This document shows positions 7,130-13,414 of a stretch of DNA of 13,414 nt, piece after piece. Under the pieces are notes generated by a model, which worked only from the letters and a program-made list of their open reading frames with translations, searched no databases and was not told the origin of the DNA. Where the stretch lies: positions 1 to 13,414 of the forward strand of contig DAIERN010000018.1 of the NCBI GenBank assembly GCA_027346765.1, in the 5' to 3' direction. Origin of the DNA: Chloroflexota bacterium (GTDB lineage Bacteria > Chloroflexota > Limnocylindria > Limnocylindrales > CSP1-4). Each line of letters opens with the position of its first letter. Position 1 is the first letter of the stretch. A program made the position numbers and the translations under genes.

Positions 7130-7135
7130 TACATT
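7130..7135 (+). promoter_or_regulatory. Candidate -10 box (TACATT) for leaderless DUF2269-like gene
   Basis: TACATT lies 7 bases before the GTG at 7143, without a Shine-Dalgarno, back to back with the TATGCT box of pepE. The whole divergent promoter region is only 51 bases. Confidence 0.5.
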
Positions 7136-7142
7136 TCGCGTC

Positions 7143-7631
7143 GTGAACTGGCAGGGCCTTGTGCCGTGGTTGCTGCTGCTCCACATCCTCGCGGCGATCG
7201 TCGCGATCGGGCCGAACTTCGCCTACTCCACCATCCGCGGCATGGGGCGGAAAGAACCGCAGCACGCCAACTTCGCCACGCGCGTCTCGCACACAATCTC
7301 AGACCGGCTCGTCTATCCAGTCGGCCTCGTCATTCCGGCCACGGGCGTGGCGATGATCCTCATCCTGGGCATCGACCTGACCAGTCGGGCGTTCTGGTGG
7401 CTGGACACGGCCATCGTCATCTACGCCGGGGTCTACCTGTATTCATTCTTCGTGCAGCGCGCCGTAGTCGGCCGAATCATCGATCTCACATCGACTCCAC
7501 CGGCGCCCGGAACCAGCGGCCCACCGTCAGGGCTGCCAGAACTCGCCAAGCGCGCTCAGCGCGGCGGAACAGCGATGCTGATCCTGCTTGTGGTCGTGGT
7601 TTTCCTGATGGTCGTCAAGCCACAGATCTAG
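7143..7631 (+). CDS. DUF2269-like four-helix integral membrane protein
   Basis: This 162-residue protein has four predicted membrane segments at about 6-29, 56-77, 85-106 and 142-159. The first contains WLLLLHILAAIVAIGPNF, with His14 in the helix, a pattern I associate with DUF2269 membrane proteins. A Pro/Gly/Ser-rich loop (about 117-130) separates helices 3 and 4. The start GTG at 7143 is supported by the membrane topology and by TACATT 7 bases upstream; upstream in-frame sequence is antisense to pepE and not protein-like. It converges on hemY with a 31-base gap. The His in the first helix recalls heme-binding membrane proteins and HemJ, but I see no full HemJ signature. Function is unknown, and the DUF assignment is from memory of the family pattern. 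Confidence 0.75.
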   Translation: MNWQGLVPWLLLLHILAAIVAIGPNFAYSTIRGMGRKEPQHANFATRVSHTISDRLVYPVGLVIPATGVAMILILGIDLTSRAFWWLDTAIVIYAGVYLYSFFVQRAVVGRIIDLTSTPPAPGTSGPPSGLPELAKRAQRGGTAMLILLVVVVFLMVVKPQI

Positions 7632-7662
7632 CACCCGCCGTAAGCGCAGCGAGTCGCCCCGA

Positions 7663-9081
7663 CTAGCGCGGGCTCACCAAGGCGTGTTCGTCTTGAGCGC
7701 CCAGCGCCACGGCTATCTTCGAGGCCGCCGCGTGAGCACTGCTGATGCAGTCGGGCAGGCCGACGCCGTGGTAGAGCGCGCCGGCGAGCGCCAGGCCCGG
7801 CAGGCGCGCAACCTGCGCCTCTGCCCGGGCGACGCGGGTCAGGTGGCCCACGGTGTAGCGCGGCATGGTCCCCGCATACGCGGCCGCGCGAACCAGCTCA
7901 GGTTCCCCGCGAACGCCAGTCATCTTCTCGACGGCATCGCGTGCAACTCTGATCAGGTCGGCCGTCGAGCGGCCCCCCGAAGGCTGGTCTGGTAGGAACG
8001 CCCTGAGCATCATGTAGCCCACCGGCGCGCGTCCGGCCCACTTGTTAGACGAGAAGGTCAGCGCACTGAGCGGCATCCGCTCCGTGGCCGGGATGAGCCA
8101 ACCGTGGCCGACCGGCGGCGTATCGAACTGCTCAAGCCGATAGACGAGGTTGATGACGCTCGTCGAGCCGTGCGCGATGGCCGTGATGGCAGCCGATGCC
8201 GCCGGCGCAACGTTCGCGAGCAATCGAGCGGTCGGCGCGCCGGGCGTGGTGACGATGATGCCGTCGACGTCGAGCAGGCGGCCATCGGATGCCCGCGCCC
8301 GATAGCGTGAGCCGAGTGATTCAAGTGAGTCAACCGACACACCGAGCTCGATGCGCGCTCCGGACAGATCCCGTTCGAGCGCTTCCACCAGACCACCCAG
8401 CCCAGAGCGCAGGGACGCGAAGACGCCAAGCGATCTGCCGGTACCGGGCGCCGCCTTCATCCGCCTGCGCATCTTTCGGCCGTCGGACAGTCCGGCGAGG
8501 ATGAGGCTGCGGTGGTCGCGCTCGGCATCGCGCAGGGTCGGCACGACCGCATCGAGGCTGAGCTCATCGATCGACGTCCCATAGATGCCGCCCACGAGCG
8601 GCCCGGCGAGTCGACTGACCAGCGCGGCACCGAGCCGCGCGCGCAGGAAGCCGCCGACTGACACGTCCGCATCCGCTAGCTGTCGCGGCATGACGAGATC
8701 AATGGCCATGCGCATCTTCTCGCGCCATGAGAAGAGCCGCGTCGTGACAAATGGCAGCGCACGCGAAGGCAGAACGAGACCGACGCCTTCGGGCATGGGG
8801 ATCGGGTTGCCGTCGCGCAGGATGTGCACTGACCGCGGCTCACTCACGCCGATCAGCTCGTCGCCCAGCCGAAGCTCTCTGGCGAGGGCAACGGCCGCCG
8901 GTCGCGTGGTGAGCATCGAGTCGGGTCCGAGCTCGATCACGAAACCGTTGATCCTGTCCGTCGCGACCTTGCCGCCCAGTCGATCGGACGCTTCGATGAG
9001 CGTCGTCGGAATCCCGGCCCGCACGAGGTCGCGCGCCGCCGTCAGCCCGGTGATCCCCCCGCCTATTACGAGCGCTGACAC
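7663..9081 (-). CDS. hemY: HemY-type FAD-dependent protoporphyrinogen/coproporphyrinogen III oxidase
   Basis: This 472-residue flavoenzyme has the FAD-binding dinucleotide motif GGGITG at residues 7-12, followed by LIEASDRLGGKVATDRINGF and ELGPDS. GPLVGGIYGTSIDELS lies mid-protein, and GVGLPDCISSAHAAASKIA lies near the C-terminus. These are hallmarks of the HemY/CgoX family, which makes a six-electron, oxygen-dependent oxidation of a porphyrinogen. In classical organisms the product is protoporphyrin IX; in Gram-positive-type pathways it is coproporphyrin III. Context with a Bacillus-like ferrochelatase favours the second, by inference. The GTG at 9081 begins just before the Rossmann strand. 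The open frame continues upstream through the radical SAM gene in another frame and is not real coding. Only 7 bases separate it from the upstream stop, with no Shine-Dalgarno, so coupled re-initiation is likely. It is the last gene of the heme operon. Confidence 0.93.
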   Translation of the reverse strand: MSALVIGGGITGLTAARDLVRAGIPTTLIEASDRLGGKVATDRINGFVIELGPDSMLTTRPAAVALARELRLGDELIGVSEPRSVHILRDGNPIPMPEGVGLVLPSRALPFVTTRLFSWREKMRMAIDLVMPRQLADADVSVGGFLRARLGAALVSRLAGPLVGGIYGTSIDELSLDAVVPTLRDAERDHRSLILAGLSDGRKMRRRMKAAPGTGRSLGVFASLRSGLGGLVEALERDLSGARIELGVSVDSLESLGSRYRARASDGRLLDVDGIIVTTPGAPTARLLANVAPAASAAITAIAHGSTSVINLVYRLEQFDTPPVGHGWLIPATERMPLSALTFSSNKWAGRAPVGYMMLRAFLPDQPSGGRSTADLIRVARDAVEKMTGVRGEPELVRAAAYAGTMPRYTVGHLTRVARAEAQVARLPGLALAGALYHGVGLPDCISSAHAAASKIAVALGAQDEHALVSPR

Positions 9082-9088
9082 GCGGGGG

Positions 9089-10204
9089 CTAGGCGCGCGC
9101 TGGAGGAATGTACGGGCAGAGCGGATCGGACTCGAGGGGGTCGCCCGTCCAGGCGTACGCGCGGGCACGCGAGCCACCGCAAATACGCGCGTACTCGCAC
9201 ATGCCGCAGCGGCCCTTGAGCTGCGTCGTGTCACGCAGCGACGTGAACACCGCGCTATGGCGGTACATCTCGACGATGCTGTCCTCGCGCACATTGCCGA
9301 CGACCAGCGGCAGGAAGCCGGACGGATATACCGCGCCGTCGTGGTTGACGAACATGATTCCGTTGCCGTCGCGGATTCCGAAGCCCCGGCCGACGCTCGT
9401 GGCGGCGATCTCGCCGGGCGTCCTCCCCTCGGCTTCCATGGTCCGAATTGCGTGGCGGCGGTAGTGCATGGCCTCGGTCGTCTTGACCTGAAAGGGCGCC
9501 GTGCGCGAGACCTCAAAAAGCCAGCGATTGACTTTCTCTGACTCGGCCGGCGTCACCTCGTGCAGGTCGCTGCCGCGGCCGACGCTGATCAGGTAGAAGA
9601 GGCTCCAGCGCATGATTCCGATCGTCTTCATGAGCTCGTAGATGTTCGGTAGGTCGGGCAGCGTCTCGTCGGTGATGAGCGTGTTGACCTGGATGGGCAG
9701 GCCCGCGTCATGCGCGAACTGGGCGCTCTCGAGCGTCCTCGCGAACGTGCCTTCGACGCGGCGAAAGCCGTCGTGGATCTCCGCGGTCGAGCCGTCGATC
9801 GAAAGCGAGATGTTCTGGATCCCGGCGGCCTTGAGCACGCCCAGGGCAATGGGGGTCAACAGGCCGGTGGCTGCCGGTGCGAGTGAAGCACCGATGCCCC
9901 GCTGGGTCGCCGCTGTGACGAGCGCTTCCAGGTCGGGACGGATGAGCGGGTCGCCACCAGTGAACACCAGGTGCGGATATGGCCGGCCGAAGCCGGTGAT
10001 GTCGTCGAGCAGCCGGATCCCTTCGGCTGTCGTTAACTCGAGCGGACTCCGGTATGCGTTAGTCGAGGCGCGGCAGTGCCGGCAGGCAAGGCCGCAGGCA
10101 TTCGTCATCTCCCAGTAAACGAGCATCGGCGCGCGGTCGTAGACGTAGTTCGTCGCTTTGACCGCGCCGACACCGGCCGGCGCCTGAGCCTGTGGGTGAA
10201 CCAT
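9089..10204 (-). CDS. Radical SAM/SPASM protein of the AhbD/NirJ-like group in heme operon
   Basis: The protein has 371 residues. The radical SAM core has C37-x3-C41-x2-C44 (CGLACRHC), which binds the SAM-coordinating 4Fe-4S cluster, and the SAM-contact motif GGDP (in FTGGDPLIRPD). The C-terminal SPASM-like region has Cys 333, 336, 342 and 363, able to hold an auxiliary cluster. The pattern CGMCEYARICGGSRARAYA closely resembles heme-modifying AhbD and NirJ proteins and the uncharacterised group I recall as TIGR04053. AhbD removes two carboxyl groups from Fe-coproporphyrin III propionates to give heme b. The location between hemH and hemY supports a porphyrin substrate. The start at 10204 has a strong Shine-Dalgarno. 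An alternative is modification of another heme (d1-like) or of a peptide. I am confident of the fold and moderately confident of a heme role. The exact reaction is inference. Confidence 0.88.
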   Translation of the reverse strand: MVHPQAQAPAGVGAVKATNYVYDRAPMLVYWEMTNACGLACRHCRASTNAYRSPLELTTAEGIRLLDDITGFGRPYPHLVFTGGDPLIRPDLEALVTAATQRGIGASLAPAATGLLTPIALGVLKAAGIQNISLSIDGSTAEIHDGFRRVEGTFARTLESAQFAHDAGLPIQVNTLITDETLPDLPNIYELMKTIGIMRWSLFYLISVGRGSDLHEVTPAESEKVNRWLFEVSRTAPFQVKTTEAMHYRRHAIRTMEAEGRTPGEIAATSVGRGFGIRDGNGIMFVNHDGAVYPSGFLPLVVGNVREDSIVEMYRHSAVFTSLRDTTQLKGRCGMCEYARICGGSRARAYAWTGDPLESDPLCPYIPPARA

Positions 10205-10210
10205 GCGTTG

Positions 10211-10220
10211 CTCCTCCCTC
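10211..10220 (-). promoter_or_regulatory. Shine-Dalgarno GAGGGAGGAG of the radical SAM gene
   Basis: A strong ribosome-binding site fills most of the 17-base gap after the hemH stop and sits 6 bases before the ATG at 10204. It is the only strong one I see inside the heme operon; the flanking junctions rely on overlap or a very short gap. Confidence 0.85.
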
Positions 10221-10221
10221 G

Positions 10222-11148
10222 TCAGACGGCGACGGGCGCGATAACACGGGTGACGATGTCGGCCAAGCCGCCAATGAATACGGGGTCATCGTTGAGCGAG
10301 CGCGCGCGCACGATGCGTAAGCCGAGCGAGTCGGCGAGGCCGCGCGCCTCGATGTCGATGTCGTAGAGCACTTCCAGGTGCTCGGCGACAAAACCCACAG
10401 GCGAGATCACGAGCTCCTTGACACCCTGGGCCGCGAGGCGGCGGATCTCGGAAAGGATCTCTGGGCCGAGCCACGGCTCATCGGTGCGGCCGGCGCTCTG
10501 AAACGCGAAGTCGTAGCCGCTGAGATCTAGGCGGCGGGCGACCAGCGCGGCCGTTTGAGCGAGCTCGGATGGATAGGGATCGCCCTCGGCGACGACGCGC
10601 GCCGGCAGGCTGTGCGCGGTGAACATGACGCGTGCATTGGTGCGGTCCTGGACGCGCGCGATGGCCTCGCCGGTCGCCATCGTCAACGCCTCGATGAAGC
10701 GCGGCTCGTCATGCCACGACTCGACGAAGGTGTAGCTGGGTGCGTCTGGGCCAAGGGTGGCGAGAGCCGCATCAACGGCGCGCCGGTAGCCAGCCGCATT
10801 GGACGACTTCTGCGGCGCGAGGGCGATCGCCGTGAAGTGCGTCACGCCATCGGCGGCCATCCCCTCGACGACTGCGCCGATGCGCGGCGCGATGTGGCGC
10901 ATCCCGGCATAGACGGCAAGCGGCACCCCGCGACGCCCAAGCTCAGCCTCGAGGGCGGCGCGCTGTCGCTCGACGATCGCCGACAGCGGCGAAGCGCCAC
11001 CGATCGCCTCGTATCTCCTGAGCAGCTCTGCAAGAAGGTGGCGTGGCGGCGGCGAGCCACGCCGAATGTCGGTGTAGTAGGCCTCAACGTCTGCGAGCCG
11101 CGTCGGCCCGCCGTACGCCATCAGCAGCACGGCTTCTGTTTCTTTCAT
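10222..11148 (-). CDS. hemH: Ferrochelatase, Bacillus-type (likely coproporphyrin ferrochelatase, CpfC)
   Basis: This 308-residue enzyme inserts Fe(II) into a porphyrin. Key features are MAYGGP (10-15), RRYEAIGGASPLSAI (about 44-58), TAHSLP with the metal-site His179, and SPVGFVAEHLEVLYDID (249-265) with the partner Glu259. The length and these stretches resemble the soluble Bacillus subtilis enzyme, now known as a coproporphyrin III ferrochelatase, more than proteobacterial or eukaryotic protoporphyrin ferrochelatases. This comparison is from memory. There is no membrane-anchoring C-terminal extension, and I see no cysteines, so the 2Fe-2S cluster of some actinobacterial and animal enzymes is absent. 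The ATG overlaps the hemE stop by four bases (ATGA), and the stop is 17 bases before the radical SAM gene. Whether the substrate is coproporphyrin or protoporphyrin cannot be settled from sequence alone. Confidence 0.95.
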   Translation of the reverse strand: MKETEAVLLMAYGGPTRLADVEAYYTDIRRGSPPPRHLLAELLRRYEAIGGASPLSAIVERQRAALEAELGRRGVPLAVYAGMRHIAPRIGAVVEGMAADGVTHFTAIALAPQKSSNAAGYRRAVDAALATLGPDAPSYTFVESWHDEPRFIEALTMATGEAIARVQDRTNARVMFTAHSLPARVVAEGDPYPSELAQTAALVARRLDLSGYDFAFQSAGRTDEPWLGPEILSEIRRLAAQGVKELVISPVGFVAEHLEVLYDIDIEARGLADSLGLRIVRARSLNDDPVFIGGLADIVTRVIAPVAV

Positions 11149-12176
11149 CGCGCACTCTGCTCATGAACCAGGTCCGCGAGACGCTTCAGATCGTCCGGAT
11201 CAGTGCCGGGCAGCACGCCGTGGCCCAGGTTGAAGATGTGGCCGGATCTGTTCGCAGCCTGGTCGAGCACCCAGCATGCCGCCTGCCTCGTCTGCGGCCA
11301 GGGGCCGAGCAGCAGCGTCGGGTCGAGGTTCCCCTGGACAGCGCGCTCCCCGACCTTTCGCCAGCCCTCCGCCAACGCGATGCGCCAATCCAGACCGATC
11401 ACGTCCCCGCCCGCATCGGCCTGGAGCTCGAGCAGCCCCGCGGTGTTCGTCCCGAAATGGATCGCCGGCACACCAAGGTCAGAGATTGACCTGAACACCC
11501 GATTCATCCACGGTGCGACCGAATTCCTGTAGTCGAGCGGGCTCAGGCCACCGACCCATGAGTCGAAGACCTGGACGAGCTGTGCCCCGGCGCCAACCTG
11601 GGCCGTGAGGTAGTCGATGGTCGTCTGCGTCAGCTTGTCCATCAGCGCCGACCAGATGGCCGGCTGGGAACGCATCAAGGTTCGTGTCTTGACGAACTCG
11701 CGCGACGGCGCGCCCTCGACCAGGTAGCAGGCAAGCGTGAAGGGCGCGCCGGCGAAGCCGATCAGCGGAACGGGCGACTCGCGCCGAATGATGTGGATCG
11801 CATCGAGGAGCGCGGGCACGGCGTCGCCTGGCTGGAACGAGCGCAGATCGTCGACATCTGACTGCGTCGCGATCGGCCTGGCGATAACCGGGCCGATGCC
11901 CTCCTTGATGTCGAGCTCGACGCCCATCCCGGGCAGTGGCGTGGTGATGTCAGCAAAAAGGATGGCCGCGTCCACGCCCAGGCGGCGGACCGGTTGAAGC
12001 GTGACCTCGGCGCAAAGTGACGCGTCGCGCGTTATCTGGACAAGCGTCGCGCTCTCGCGCACCGCGCGGTACTCTGGCAGCGCCCGCCCGGCCTGGCGCA
12101 TGAACCAGACGGGCGTCGCATCGACCGGCTCGCGCCGCGCTGCGCGCAGGATCCGGTCGTTGTGTTGTTCGTTCAT
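11145..12176 (-). CDS. hemE: Uroporphyrinogen III decarboxylase HemE
   Basis: This 343-residue protein is of normal family length. It removes the four acetate carboxyls of uroporphyrinogen III to give coproporphyrinogen III in the cytoplasm. The N-terminal signature PVWFMRQAGR (22-31) supplies the substrate-binding arginines. ILFADITTPLPGMG contains Asp76, corresponding to the catalytic Asp of the family. GFAGAPFTLACYLVEG, GNLDP and FNLGHGVLPGTDPD are further hallmarks. The start ATG at 12176 is decided by the four-base ATGA overlap with the hemL stop; a longer opening to 12254 lies inside hemL. It overlaps hemH by four bases at its end. Its presence shows that the organism uses the uroporphyrinogen-to-coproporphyrinogen branch, and not only the siroheme-dependent route in which HemE is not needed. 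Confidence 0.97.
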   Translation of the reverse strand: MNEQHNDRILRAARREPVDATPVWFMRQAGRALPEYRAVRESATLVQITRDASLCAEVTLQPVRRLGVDAAILFADITTPLPGMGVELDIKEGIGPVIARPIATQSDVDDLRSFQPGDAVPALLDAIHIIRRESPVPLIGFAGAPFTLACYLVEGAPSREFVKTRTLMRSQPAIWSALMDKLTQTTIDYLTAQVGAGAQLVQVFDSWVGGLSPLDYRNSVAPWMNRVFRSISDLGVPAIHFGTNTAGLLELQADAGGDVIGLDWRIALAEGWRKVGERAVQGNLDPTLLLGPWPQTRQAACWVLDQAANRSGHIFNLGHGVLPGTDPDDLKRLADLVHEQSAR

Positions 12177-13414
12177 GCCGCGGCGAAGGCGCGTCGGGCT
12201 GAGTCGACGGTTGCGTCCACGATGTCGTCGTCGTGGGTGATGCCCAAGAACCACGCCTCGAACTGGGATGGCGGCAACAGCACGCCGTTGTCCAGCATCG
12301 CGCCGAAGAAGCGCGCGAATTGGTCGCGATCACTGGACATCGCTTGGGTCGAGTTCGTCGGCGCTTTCGATCGGAAGAACACGGTCAGCAGCGCCCCAAC
12401 GCGGACAATCGCAAGCTCGCGGCCGGCATCCCGCGCCGCGCTCTCGAGCCCGGCCTGTAGTCGGGCGCCCGCTAGCTCAAGCGCTTGGTAGGCCGCACCG
12501 TCGAGCTTGTGCAGCGTCGCGATGCCCGCAGCCATGGTCAGCGGATGGCCGGAAAGCGTGCCGGCCTGGTAGACCGCGCCGTCAGGCGCGATGTGGCGCA
12601 TCAGGTCGGCGCGGCCGCCGTACGCGCCGACGGGCATGCCGCCGCCGATGATCTTGCCCAGCGTCGTCAGGTCCGGCGTCACGCCGTAGCGCTGCTGCGC
12701 GCCGCCGCGCGCCAGCCGGAAGCCGGTGATGACCTCGTCGAACACGAGCACGGCGCCGTCGTCGGCGGTGATCCGCCGGAGCGCCTCGAGAAAGCCGGTG
12801 GCCGGCGCCACGACACCAACGTTCGCGGCGACCGGTTCGACAATCACGGCGGCGATGCGGCCGGCGTGGCGGCGGAACGCCTCTTCGACAGCAGCGACAT
12901 CGTTGTACTCGACCACGATCGTGTCCGCGGCAATTTCAGGCGGGACGCCGGCCGACCCCGGCAATCCGAACGTGGCCAGTCCGGACCCGGCCTCGACGAG
13001 CAGACCGTCCGAGTGGCCGTGGTAGCCACCTGCGAATTTGACAATGAGGTTGCGGCGCGACGCGCCGCGCGCCAGGCGCAGGGCGCTCATCACGGCTTCC
13101 GTGCCTGACGACGTGAAACGGAGCCGCTCCATGGACGGCATGCGGTCGCGAATGAGCGTGCCCAGCTCGACCTCGAGCGGCGACGTCGCGCCCAGGGCAA
13201 AGCCGTTCAGCGCCGCGTCGCGAACGGCTGCGACGACGTCCGGATCCGCGTGGCCCAGGATCGCCGGGCCCCACGCGCCGATGTAGTCGAGGTAGACGTT
13301 GCCGTCCGCGTCCCTGACCCGCGAGCCCGAGCCGCTGGTGAGGATGAGCGGCGGCCGGCCGACGGACTTGAACGCGCGGACCGGGCTGTTCACGCCGCCC
13401 GGGAACAGCTCCTC
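12173..13414 (-). CDS. hemL: Glutamate-1-semialdehyde 2,1-aminomutase HemL (partial, N-terminus beyond right edge)
   Basis: The visible part is 413 codons and lacks roughly the first 15-20 residues. It continues to the window edge as EELFPGG before VNSPVRAF, which is the usual HemL N-terminal motif, so the GTG at 13393 (the V of VNSPVRAF) is not the true start. HemL is a PLP enzyme that converts glutamate-1-semialdehyde to 5-aminolevulinate, the C5-pathway entry to tetrapyrroles. The PLP lysine is in LGKIIGGGMPVGAYGG (Lys codon at 12653-12655). SSGTEAVMSALRLAR, GGYHGHSDG and FDEVITGFR are also present. The 3' end overlaps hemE by four bases. Other early genes (hemA, hemB, hemC, hemD) are not in the window and may lie upstream, beyond the right edge. 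Their use is implied by HemL and HemE but not shown here. Confidence 0.97.
   Translation of the reverse strand, partial: EELFPGGVNSPVRAFKSVGRPPLILTSGSGSRVRDADGNVYLDYIGAWGPAILGHADPDVVAAVRDAALNGFALGATSPLEVELGTLIRDRMPSMERLRFTSSGTEAVMSALRLARGASRRNLIVKFAGGYHGHSDGLLVEAGSGLATFGLPGSAGVPPEIAADTIVVEYNDVAAVEEAFRRHAGRIAAVIVEPVAANVGVVAPATGFLEALRRITADDGAVLVFDEVITGFRLARGGAQQRYGVTPDLTTLGKIIGGGMPVGAYGGRADLMRHIAPDGAVYQAGTLSGHPLTMAAGIATLHKLDGAAYQALELAGARLQAGLESAARDAGRELAIVRVGALLTVFFRSKAPTNSTQAMSSDRDQFARFFGAMLDNGVLLPPSQFEAWFLGITHDDDIVDATVDSARRAFAAA

Noticed and set aside
6771..7142. Upstream extension of the DUF2269-like protein
   Set aside because: The extra residues are antisense to the peptidase gene and not membrane-like. 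Topology and the TACATT box favour the GTG at 7143.
7092..7292. N-terminal extension of the peptidase-E-like protein
   Set aside because: It lies antisense to the DUF2269-like gene and precedes the natural family N-terminus (VKLLLVSSG). A TATGCT box lies at the proper place for the GTG at 7091.
7143..7631. Membrane protein as HemJ (protoporphyrinogen oxidase)
   Set aside because: A HemY-type oxidase is already present, and the sequence does not show the wider HemJ pattern beyond one His in the first helix.
7652..7664. AGTCG-CCC-CGACT inverted repeat between the convergent membrane protein gene and hemY as a terminator
   Set aside because: The stem is only five base pairs, there is no T-run on either strand, and it overlaps the hemY stop codon. 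The evidence is too weak to call.
9082..9516. Upstream extension of the hemY frame by 145 codons
   Set aside because: It runs through the 3' end of the radical SAM gene in another frame and encodes Arg/Ser-rich sequence. The flavoprotein Rossmann motif starts immediately after the GTG at 9081.
4310..10830. GCGATCGC palindrome at 4310-4317, 6931-6938 and 10823-10830
   Set aside because: Three copies are slightly more than expected but all lie in coding sequence of a GC-rich genome. This window is too small to claim an over-represented HIP1-like octamer.
1..13414. Mobile elements, CRISPR, phage or defence genes
   Set aside because: No transposase, integrase, terminal inverted repeat, spaced direct repeats or defence-type domain was seen. 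The region reads as ordinary chromosomal metabolic and envelope genes.

Overview
The window is a high-GC (roughly two thirds G+C by eye), tightly packed bacterial chromosome segment. Several traits together suggest a Chloroflexota-like organism, possibly of the Limnocylindria type, or another high-GC, lipoprotein-rich phylum. These are Pro/Thr-rich linkers after lipoprotein signal peptides, a secreted peptidase-MA-type metalloprotease, a Bacillus-like ferrochelatase, and many start codons preceded closely by a TANNNT box with no Shine-Dalgarno sequence. This placement is inference; there is no rRNA or marker gene to confirm it.

Left part (1-3414, minus strand): three apparently co-directional envelope genes. 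They are a lipoprotein with a Pro/Thr linker and a PPC-like beta-sandwich domain, a family 5 (peptide-type) solute-binding lipoprotein, and a secreted HELTH zinc protease cut by the left edge. The last two overlap by one base.

Middle (3526-7631): a short plus-strand pair, msrB and a YciI-like gene, runs convergent to a minus-strand pair. That pair is a dipeptidase-E-like serine hydrolase followed by a second, larger, cysteine-rich family 5 solute-binding lipoprotein. Divergent from the hydrolase across only 51 bp is a four-helix DUF2269-like membrane protein. No permease or ATPase for either solute-binding protein lies in the window.

Right part (7663-13414, minus strand): a heme-biosynthesis operon read as hemL (cut by the right edge), hemE, hemH, a radical SAM/SPASM gene and hemY. 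The first two junctions are 4-base ATGA overlaps, and the later gaps are 17 and 7 bases. HemE makes coproporphyrinogen III, and HemY and HemH can oxidise it and insert iron. The window shows neither a hemN/hemF-type coproporphyrinogen dehydrogenase/oxidase nor a ChdC (HemQ) decarboxylase. The radical SAM protein resembles the AhbD/NirJ group and sits exactly where a coproheme decarboxylase would be expected. The operon may therefore encode a hybrid of the coproporphyrin-dependent pathway and an AhbD-type last step. This is the most interesting hypothesis in the window, and it depends on what the rest of the genome holds.

There is no gene-free stretch longer than about 110 bases. I saw no tRNA, rRNA, CRISPR array, insertion sequence, phage gene or attachment site.
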